In this document: positions 56,225 to 64,000 of the stretch, piece after piece
Position numbering within the stretch: the stretch's first letter is position 1
How the letters are laid out: the number at the start of each line of letters is the position of its first letter
Source: Bactrocera neohumeralis
Taxonomy: Eukaryota; Arthropoda; Insecta; Diptera; Tephritidae
Assembly (NCBI RefSeq): GCF_024586455.1
Contig: NW_026089623.1
Location: 14,946,236 to 15,010,235, forward strand
Reading direction: 5' to 3'
DNA length: 64,000 bases
Translations under genes and position numbers: made by a program
The notes under the pieces: generated by a model
The model's input: the letters and a program-made list of their open reading frames with translations, nothing else
Told to the model about the DNA's origin: nothing
The model's database searches: none

Positions 56225-56569
56225 ATGCTACCCGACCAAACACAACGAGCCATGGATTTGGCATCGCAATCCTCAAGCAGCCGTCCTAGAATGACAGTAG
56301 AGGAACGTGAAGTCTTTCGGATGAAAGCGTTGGCAAAGCAAGCCGAAGTTCAAGACACCCTTTCCAACAAAATTGCAAAAATGGAAAGAAAAATAGTTGA
56401 AATTGCAAGGTATGCAAGAAAAACATATGAACTGAAACAGGAAGAAATTAAATTAATGAAAATGAAAAAAGAAAGGAAGAAGGAAGAAAATTTAGAGAAA
56501 AAAAAAGACAAACAAAAGATGGAAATAAAACTACAAATTTTAAAATTAAAAATGCAAAAAAAAAAATAG
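56225..56569 (+). CDS. Lys/Glu-rich coiled-coil protein, probable second ORF of a PIF/Harbinger element
   Basis: An open frame of 114 codons: a Ser-rich start (LASQSSSSRPRMTVEEREVF) followed by about 80 residues of charged heptad-like sequence ending KLKMQKKK. PIF/Harbinger elements often carry a second gene, encoding a Myb/SANT or MADF DNA-binding protein, whose C-terminus is such a coiled coil; it brings the transposase to the DNA. The DNA-binding domain is not visible upstream, so this is at best the last exon. It converges on the transposase remnant that begins at about 56880. The role is inferred from position and composition. Confidence 0.4.
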   Translation: MLPDQTQRAMDLASQSSSSRPRMTVEEREVFRMKALAKQAEVQDTLSNKIAKMERKIVEIARYARKTYELKQEEIKLMKMKKERKKEENLEKKKDKQKMEIKLQILKLKMQKKK

Positions 56570-56879
56570 GGTAAATAGGGTGCTTGTAAATAGATTGAAT
56601 TTAGTGTATAGTTTATTTCATAAGAATGTGATGAATTTTTTTTTTATTTCATATTTTAACCGAACTTGAAATTGAGATTTTTTTAAGAAAACATGTGATG
56701 AATTTATTTTTACTTTATTATTGTAAGTAACGGAATTGAATCTGTGATTTTTTTAATTTAATTTAAGAGCATGTAGTTTTTGTAATTTTTATATATTTGT
56801 TATCTATGTAATATTGAATTTTAAAGTATTGAATAAAATAAAAGAATACAATATATTATTCACTGAAGTCGGTATAGTT

Positions 56880-58077
56880 TCATTTACATCAAATCATCAG
56901 CAATTTGTCTTCTGCGGCGATCTCCAGATCACCGATTCTAATTTTTTTACAAATGCTGTGCAAGGCGCAGCATACATTAATAACGGATGTTACTTTAGCA
57001 GGATCGTAGCGCATTTTCCTATCACTCAGAAGACATCTGAAACGGCATTTCAAAACTCCAATCGTACGTTCAACAACATTTTTCGCTTTCGCGTGGTTCT
57101 TATTAAAAATTGACTCCCTAGTTCCAGATTCTGCATGACGGAAAGGTGTTAATAAATAAGGGCTTAGTGGGTATCCGGAGTCACCTGCAAATGTATTATT
57201 GTTTTCAATATTAATATGTCAAGATTAAACTTGCGCAGTAGTCAAATATTGCGAATACCTAAATAAATAGAGTTCTGATCTCCGTTTTGATGCGCTGCCT
57301 CTAAACATGCCTTTAGAGAACTATTGTTCCATACGAACGAATCGTGTGTAGAACCAGCATATCTAGCATCCACAAAACGGATATTCATATCATGATCACA
57401 AGCCTGTAATAAATATACAATAAAATTTGTATACCAATTTTACTGTATTAAATTCATAAAAACTCACAATCATTGCATTTATGATCCTTTTCTGTTTAGA
57501 TAGAGGTGTTTGTTTGTGGTAGGAACATAAATCGCAATATGGATTCCATCGATGCAGCCTATTACATTTGGTATTCCCGATCATGAATAAAATTTGCTCC
57601 TTTCCTGCTGCTTTTCTTCTTCACTCATATCTACGCTTATATGGGTACGACAAATTTTATTTTCCAAAATGGGTATGATCTCTTTTAAAATAAGGGAAAC
57701 TGTTGGCTGAGCAAGTCCCAACTGAAATTCATTCCCTATAGCTTGTTGGTAACTGCCATGTCCAAAAAATCTGAGCGCGGCACACAATTATAACATCGGC
57801 GTTATGGAAGACATCCGACAATGAAATTTGTCTTTGATTTTATCCAGCACATACATAAATGCGTCCTTGTTTAAGCGGGAATTCGCAACGAATCTACAAA
57901 TACGTGTACATTGAACAAAAACTTCTTATTATTCGTTATAATTATACTGGATACATACACCGTGTTAGGTAGCTCTGTAGGATTAGAATTATCTCTAATA
58001 AAACGGCGCTGTCGAAGATTAGTTCGCGTTTCCACATCGTAATTATCCTCAAAATACAGATCCGCGTTATTAAACAT
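56880..58077 (-). pseudogene. PIF/Harbinger (HARBI1-like) transposase, spliced, decayed
   Basis: The minus strand reads MFNNADLYFEDNYDVETRTN (58077), LCAALRFFGHGSYQQAIGNE with QLGLAQPTVS (the HARBI1 helix-turn-helix region, 57785-57690), VIGCIDGIHIAI (first Asp, about 57550), then DARYAGSTHDSFVWN (second Asp, about 57345) and NVVERTIGVLK (Glu, about 57080). Two GT-AG introns fit the frame (about 57407-57470 and 57182-57260). Nonsense codons before LCAAL (about 57788) and after KFYS (57581) and a short deletion near 57483 inactivate it. It lies inside the BEL element where pol is missing. Confidence 0.8.
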
Positions 58078-58312
58078 ATTTTCGAATTTCAGTTGATATA
58101 ATAATACATATTTTTAAGTATAAATGACACAAATGTCAAATTCGGTAGAACGCGCTACTTTTTTCATGAATGGCAACGACATATTTTAGCGAATACGTTA
58201 ATTCGCCATTCACAATGCAAATTTGGGGTATGTTCGCCAAACCTTTCGCTTCGCCAAATAAATTCGCTTCGCAAGTGACAATACCCGCCTAAGCCTCCCC
58301 CCTCACTCAACC

Positions 58313-58748
58313 TGGGAAAAACTGGCGCACCCTAAGGAAACACTGCGCAGTACACCACATTCGATGACACCATATTCATACATCAACACAACTAACCACA
58401 CCTATACACCAACCTCATTAACAAACGGGATGGACAAAATTACAGCATACATATTCGTTTTCCGACACCCATCCCGCGCGTCGCAATTTTCGCTAACAAC
58501 GTCACCATACGGTTCCTGCTCCCTGCCAGTCCTGTGCGCTACGGATATAATTCGAATATCAGCGGTCCTGCGTGCGTCGCCGTTAACATGCGCAATCATA
58601 TTTACATACCTGATTTCAATAAAGTGAACCCTAAAGTGTTTAATATCTTTTAAATTAATGTGTTTTCCTTTGCCGAAATACTGGGTGCTTATTGAACTGA
58701 AAGTAAAGTGGTGGATGCTTCCCACTAAATTGGGCATCCAAATATTCA
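58313..58748 (+). repeat. BEL 3' LTR (436 bp)
   Basis: As the 5' LTR, with an extra segment of about 94 bases (58376-58460) rich in CAACACAACTAACC-type words. Confidence 0.85.
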
Positions 58749-59310
58749 ACAGGGAATATATTGTCTTCCCTCATTCTCCACCAGACCCATTTGCTTCGCT
58801 TCATTATCTATTCTGGAAAAAGCAAAACTAACGGCGCGTAGTCTCCCGTTTTGTGGATTGGGCAGAGCACACTTAAATTCCAATCATTGGGCATGATTTC
58901 GTCCGACCATATTCTACAAAGATGATGCATGCTCCTTATCAGTTCTTCGCCACCGTATTTGAATAGCTCGGTCGGCAATTCACGGGCCCCTGCCGCTTTG
59001 TTGTTCTTCATACTGGTAATTGCTATTCGAACTTCTTCATGGTCGGGCAATGGAACGTCTGCTCCATCGTCATCGATTGGGGAATCGGGTTTGATACCTC
59101 CTAGTGTTAAGTTTTCACCGCCATTCAGCAGGCTGGAGAAGTTTTCCCTCCATAATTGTAGTATGATCTGGGCATCACTCTTGGGGGTTCTACAAGAGTA
59201 TGCTCCGGTCTTGAAACCTTCTGTTAGTCGCCGCATATTTTCGTAGAATTTTCGAGCATTACCCTTGTCGATCAGTTTGTCTACCTCCACCTTTATATGA
59301 TATATTATTT
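58749..59310 (-). pseudogene. RTE LINE, reverse-transcriptase N-terminal part
   Basis: The minus strand from 59290 reads GNARKFYENMRRLTEGFKTG, then the RT entry blocks MKNNKAAGARELPTELFKYG and GEELIRSMHHLCRIW, then NDWNLSVLCPIHKTGDY, where the frame is lost. The order (RT start here, RT tail at 50366-51023) and the shared ACAGG duplication show that both belong to one insertion split by the BEL element. Confidence 0.85.
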
Positions 59311-60480
59311 CTCAGGACCTACTCGGATAATTCCATCCACATTCGGTTAATTTGATACTTTTGTATTACACAATTGTAAACTATAGAAACTATTCCAAGG
59401 CTGTTGTTTAGTTTTCATTGGGGACATTTATTACGTGGCGGGTCCCAATCCCAACGCACAACCCTGGGGAGGGATGGTTCGGCTGCTAAATTTTTTTGCA
59501 TTCAAAAGGATGTTTTTTGGCTACTCAGAGGATACTTTGTCTAGGACTGGAAGTCGTAAGCTGTTTAAGCCATGTGTAAAATAATCGTTTTTGGCTACTC
59601 CCAAGTGAATGGCAATCAAAGAACTTTTCTTAATTGCGTGAACCATAATTAAACGATCCGTCGGCAACTTCGTTTAGAAAATCTGAATAACCACAAGAAA
59701 CTCTTTTTGGATTGAGAAAGCTCGTCTGATGATTTTTCTTGGTCAGCACTGAAAATAAAGTATGCATATTTTTTCTCTGCATTTTCTGTTAATGAGTTTT
59801 TGTTTGTTGACATTACGTATTATTATAAAAAAAATTAAACAAACTTACGCTAAACTTTGATGAATATTTTCAGAATTTTGGTTTAAAATAGTTTTCCCTC
59901 GTAGCATTATTTAAATATAAATTATGTCGTATGCAATTATGACTCCTTATTCCTAAAGCATTGCAACATTGATTTGGAAAAGGAATTTTAATAATAATTT
60001 AGAAACATCTTCTATAACAATCTAGTGCTGGACCCCACAGCCCAGAAATCATAATCTGTTCGCCGCTAAGCACCCTGCGTTGAGAAAGCCGGTTGGGGGA
60101 CAAAAAATTCAATATCTGCGGAATGGCATTTCGCGTTGCGATACATACTTTGCAATTTTTTTTGAAGAACGCATGAAAATTTTTAATTCTTTAACGAAAA
60201 GCAGTAAAGCACTATTATTTAATCAAATTTACCGTGAAAATATAACTATAATAAAGCACTAACGTTTTTCTTTGAGTTCACAAAATTTCATCGATTTATC
60301 TGCGTTTATGCGTGTTGTTCCTCACCTAATTTTCAAAATCGGTGATTTAGGAAAATTTTCGGTATCTACTTGACGTTGCACAGGATTACAAATGAAAAAT
60401 ATTTGTTTTAAGCAATTATAGTGATTAGATAATGTTTGATTTTCCCACTTTTATAATGCCGGTCTTCACGCGTTGTTGCC
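59311..60480. other. No gene seen
   Basis: AT-rich; short ORFs only, nothing recognised. Confidence 0.4.
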
Positions 60481-60484
60481 GGTG

Positions 60485-60880
60485 AAGGATATTTGAAGAA
60501 TGGAATCTTTGTAGACCCTAAAATAAAGAAAATTATGGATGGTGATATTTTCCCGATGTTACTTAGCAATGAGGAGAAAAAGGCCTAGAGAAGTTCTAAG
60601 GCAGTAAGCCCATGGTTTCCTTGGATAAAGTTGCCAATTATGACGAGTTGATCACTGACATGATTACGAATTTCACCATCATAGGATCTAGAATCTGTCT
60701 AGATACACATATTCGGAAGAACGACGAGAACGCTTCCATCATAATATAATGGCATTTGAGAGACATTACTATGGCCAGTATACGGAAAGTACTTATGTCT
60801 CCCCTCATATATTTGAGGGATAAAACAAGAAACTCTACTAATCTACGGACCATGACAGGAAAAGGAAGTATCAATTTTTA
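60485..60880 (+). pseudogene. Remnant of an unnamed high-copy arthropod gene (family C)
   Basis: Broken plus frames read GEGYLKNGIFVDPKIKKIMD, SNEEKKA (stop where relatives have Trp), a shifted AHGFLG, YDELITDM, then in another frame RFHHNIMAFERHYYGQYTES. These correspond in order to a recurrent uncharacterised protein with the pattern DPKI-KIM, KKAW-SF, FLGN, NY-EL and GERFHQDI that I know from many arthropod and some fish gene predictions. Its function is unknown; its copy number suggests a mobile origin. Confidence 0.45.
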
Positions 60881-61436
60881 ATCATTTGGAATCTATATAT
60901 CATCGGTATATTTTTATAAATTGAAGAATTTTTACTTTTTTATACATAAAAGCAAATTCAGAACTGTGTTTTAATATTTTCTTATTTTGAGATAATAAAT
61001 CTGTATTTAAGAAGACCTGGGAATGTCGATAATTCTAAAAACATTATTATCAATAAATAAAATAATGGTGATGAATGATTAACGAATATGCTATCTGGTA
61101 TGCTATCGGTAACTTCTGTCTAAATTACTCAATTCTAATATTTGTAATAAAAAAGACTAAACCCTCAAAATCTGGCTTCTAAAATAATTACCAAAATTTT
61201 AATAATAATTCTTTTTGAGTAAGTTTGAACCTTTGATTTCGACAAAATGTGTTTATACAATATATAGTATTTTTGACATACGGACATACCATTTTCAAAA
61301 AAGTACTATCCACGAATTTCAATTATATATCTCAGACATTGACCGATATTTTCTAAAAAAAAAGTCAACTATAGGTACGGCGGTCAAATTATTCGGTACC
61401 TAGGGGCGTGAACAGTTTTTGTTGCATTTTAACAAT
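60881..61436. other. AT-rich interval, no gene seen
   Basis: Nothing recognised. Confidence 0.4.
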
Positions 61437-62015
61437 TTTGAGTCATAAGGTGGCATACACTAAGGGCATTATTCGTGCAAAGTTTAATCCCGTTAAATTA
61501 ATTGCTTACTGGTAACGGAACGATAATATATGGGAAGTAGGCGCGGTTGTTGTCTGATTTCGCTCATTTTCACAACGTGACATAGAAACATGAAAAAAAT
61601 GCCACGTATCAAATTTTGTTGAAATCGGTCAGTCGGGTTCCGAGATATGGGATATTACCAAAAATTGGGCGGTGCCACGCCGATCGTCAAATAAAGCATT
61701 GTCATTCCATCCCGGCGGCAAATTTTTACGTCTCTGACACATTTAGTTATTGATTTATCGCGCTTTTAGTAGGTTTGAACAGTACCGTTATATGGGGAGT
61801 GATCGGGATTTTTATCCGATTTCGTCTATTTTTACACTATAGGTAGGAGTTTTTGTAGTATTCTCGCTGAGCGAATTCGGTTGTTGTAGCTTAAGCAGTT
61901 TGGGAGATATGCACATTAAACTTATTAGAGGGCGGGGCCAATCTACGAACTCGGAACTTTTTTTTGTACTAAGGCTCTTGCATAACAAGTTTCATCAAGA
62001 TATCTCAATTTCTAT
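61437..62015. repeat. Dispersed repeat R, copy 4
   Basis: Begins at TGAGTCATAAGGTGGCATAC; parallels 36290-36720 (ATTATTCGTGCAAAGTTTAA, the GTAGGCG(C/T)GGTTGTTGTC block, ACCGTTATATGGGGAGTG) and ends near ATCAAGATATCTCAATTTCT. Confidence 0.65.
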
Positions 62016-62462
62016 CGGATATCTACAACAGCATGAACAGTTTTGCAGCCAATTTTTGACGGACTTGTTTGTAGAGAACATGCTGGCCAGCCAACTGTCT
62101 GCTTTGCTTTATAGGACAGGCCTGCAGCCTGCAGCGATGACTTCCCGAAATTCCGGTTCGTTTCTAAAAGCCCTTTAAGGTCATTAATTTTATAAATTTG
62201 ATTACTGTACAATAAATTGTCATCATATTAACCAAATGGTAAAATACCTTATTGGCGTATCTTTGTTTTTTACTCTTATATGGTAACGATCAAAGAGCCC
62301 GTTAAATAGACGTCACCCATATGACGTTGTATTTTCGTATAATTTGATCTTTTTTCCTCCGTTTACTTGCATTAAGTAATGATAAATATTGCTTTATGGT
62401 TTCAAATTTTGTTCGAATCTCACAATTTCTAATTGGTGCAAATGCATGTTTACTCAAAATCA
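62016..62462. other. No gene confirmed
   Basis: The minus strand at 62190-62030 has a coding-like frame (KGLLETNRNFGKSSLQAAGL, then CKTVHAVVDI) that I cannot assign. The rest is AT-rich. Confidence 0.35.
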
Positions 62463-62622
62463 TAATATGTGACCTGGTCTTCGGAAAGCGGGCTTAGGTG
62501 TCAAAAAAAAGGAGAACAATTAATGAGATAACGAGAAACTGACGATTATTTTTAACAGCTTTTCCCAGAAAACTAGTTTTCGCACGTTAGCTCCCTTTTC
62601 ATAGGCCAGGTCACATATAATG
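62463..62622. mobile_element. Small MITE-like element with inverted ends (about 160 bp)
   Basis: ATAATATGTGACCTGG at the left mirrors CCAGGTCACATATAAT at the right; weaker pairing extends another 20 bp inward. No coding capacity, and the target duplication is ambiguous because the edge is itself TA-rich. Confidence 0.5.
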
Positions 62623-64000
62623 GTCAATGTCATCAACGTCTACGCTGAATTGTGATTGGATGGTTTCTGCAATAGCTGCCCGATTAGTTTCTTCCACAAT
62701 CATTGCAATTGGATTTGGCGTGAAGAAGAAACAAAATATTTGCAATGGAGTTGAGATTTTAAAATAGGGACAATTTTTGTGACTTGAGACGATTTTGCTA
62801 TTCTGTAAGTGACAGTCACAAAATCTATTACATTTCATTATGATGATGTTTTTACACTTGAATGAAAATAAATATGTCGATAACAAATATAAAATTTTCT
62901 ATAACATAGCAAAAAGCATAATTACCAATAAAAATCAAAATATATGTTGACTTTGTTTCATAATATTTACGAAATTTGCATAAAAATAATTTATTTTTAA
63001 CGTTTTAACGAGTTGCTTAAAAGATATAAAAAAAGGCAATCGATTAATATCTATGAATATCTCTATTCAGTATATTCAAAATGGCAAAGAGTTTTTTTTA
63101 GTTTTGTGACCTGCTAACCATCAGGTCTCAAATTTGAGACAATATTTTGAGACTAACGCTAGAGGCTGTTTAGTGAATAGTAACTAGTCACAAATTGAGA
63201 CTTTACCTCAAAATGTCTCAAATAGTGACTAGAGACTGCTTACAGAATCTCGCTATAAAGCTCTAATATTGCAATTGGCAATGAAGTACATTCTTAAACG
63301 GGTTCCGAGAAAAACGAAAAAGAAATAAGACCAACATTACACAGTCCTGACAGTTACTGGCTGTCTTAAGACCGGGACCTTTTCTGAGAAAAGAGTTAAT
63401 GTACGGAACTACTATTTGAACATCAGAAGTAAATCGTTTTATTACTTTAGGCAAAAAGTCATTATGCCAAGACCTGGCCCGATCTAGCTTTACATATAAA
63501 ACCGGTTTTACCTTTCGTATCGTGCTCGTACTTAAGTAAGTTAGGAATAACAGTGCCATCAAAATTTTATATCATTTACGGTGATCGGCCAATATAACAA
63601 TTTGTTTGTTGTACATCTAATTCGTAAATTTCCTTAAATCGATTGATATTTTTTATCTATAATAAATCAACATTTTGAAATAAAAAACTAAATTTTTGCA
63701 GTTTAAAAACAACTTTACACAAATTCTAAGCAGTATATCGATATTATTTCAAGCCAAACCACGCACTGACTAGTCCAAAACAGCCAATCATGCAATATGT
63801 ACCCACAGTAAAATTATAGATCACATATTACTGTTGATTAAAGGCGAAAATATGTTAAATACAATAATATTTGCTACAATTGTCGAAGTCATGTAAGTGG
63901 GGAAAAATAATGCAGAAAGAAGTGGGACGCGAATGGACTAAAACGTAAAAAATGTTTCCAAAATCACCGTGACATATTCCATTTAAAACCCGGAGAGAGC
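62623..64000. other. No gene seen; GAGAC/GTCTC cluster at 63125-63235
   Basis: The only structure noticed is a cluster of inverted GTCTCAAA and TTTGAGAC words, starting with a perfect 16 bp palindrome at 63125-63140. The ORF at 63263-63562 (minus) is unrecognised. Confidence 0.4.

Larger units (their letters stand above)
51024..58748 (+). mobile_element. BEL/Pao LTR retrotransposon with nested insertions
   Basis: The LTRs at 51024-51365 and 58313-58748 both start TGGGAAAAACTGGCGCACCC and end AAATATTCA (TG...CA). Both are flanked by ACAGG (51019-51023 and 58749-58753), a 5 bp target duplication. The 3' LTR carries about 94 extra bases after ACACCATA. Gag with BEL/Pao motifs lies at 53912-54830; pol is missing. 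A mariner (52126-52649) lies in the leader, and a PIF/Harbinger gene pair occupies the space where pol should be. Confidence 0.88.

Noticed and set aside
56814..57113. 99-codon plus-strand frame
   Set aside because: Antisense to the last exon of the HARBI1-like pseudogene.
1..64000. Search by eye for tRNA, rRNA and snRNA genes
   Set aside because: No cloverleaf with box A/B or conserved rRNA stretch was recognised; short RNA genes could still have been missed without a covariance search.

Overview
The window is AT-rich DNA of a higher fly. A tephritid fruit fly is the most likely source. The grounds are spliced eukaryotic genes, abundant dipteran transposon families, CATATGTATGTACATA-type simple repeats, and two copies of a mariner-like element whose transposase has DD41D spacing, the hallmark of the rosa family first described from Ceratitis rosa. 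The species assignment is inference. Host coding sequence is scarce: the 3' exons of a mitochondrial-type methionine aminopeptidase (37442-38152, minus) and a broken THAP-domain gene (about 7487-8072, minus). Nearly everything else that can be recognised is mobile DNA in several layers of insertion.

Layout. 1-3.7 kb: Ty3/gypsy scraps around a TE-like orphan gene remnant that lies between 175-200 bp inverted repeats and is split by rosa copy 1. 4-9.3 kb: dispersed repeats, an RTE LINE tail, the THAP gene and a deleted mariner. 9.4-12.8 kb: a dead Jockey LINE split by a 1.37 kb hAT-like element with a 7 bp target duplication. 12.9-19.95 kb: an almost full-length Helitron with Rep/helicase ORFs and an antisense Cys-rich gene. 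20-22.6 kb: a second, longer copy of the hAT-like element, containing a 249 bp tandem repeat and a 100 bp assembly gap. 23.4-27.8 kb: a second inverted-repeat-flanked orphan gene, interrupted by a piggyBac at TTAA. 28.4-36.8 kb: mariner remnants, a complete Tc1 element with an intact DD34E transposase inside a dispersed repeat, rosa copy 2 and a Harbinger-type MITE. 37.4-38.2 kb: the aminopeptidase. 38.5-41 kb: Helitron and Jockey remnants. 42.8-50.1 kb: a decayed env-bearing gypsy-type element interrupted by a nearly intact piggyBac. 50.3-59.3 kb: an RTE LINE split by a BEL/Pao element with a 5 bp duplication; the BEL itself holds a mariner and a PIF/Harbinger gene pair. 60-64 kb: an orphan gene remnant, another dispersed repeat and a small MITE.

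Most element genes carry stops, frameshifts or deletions. The exception is the Tc1 transposase at 30607-31626, open from end to end with all catalytic residues and paired direct repeats at both ends. The most unusual structures are the antisense four-CxxC gene in the Helitron, the rosa copies whose inverted arms include the 3' end of the transposase gene, and the two inverted-repeat-flanked orphan gene families. I did not find a clear new defence or regulatory system, and no CRISPR array, rRNA or tRNA gene was recognised.
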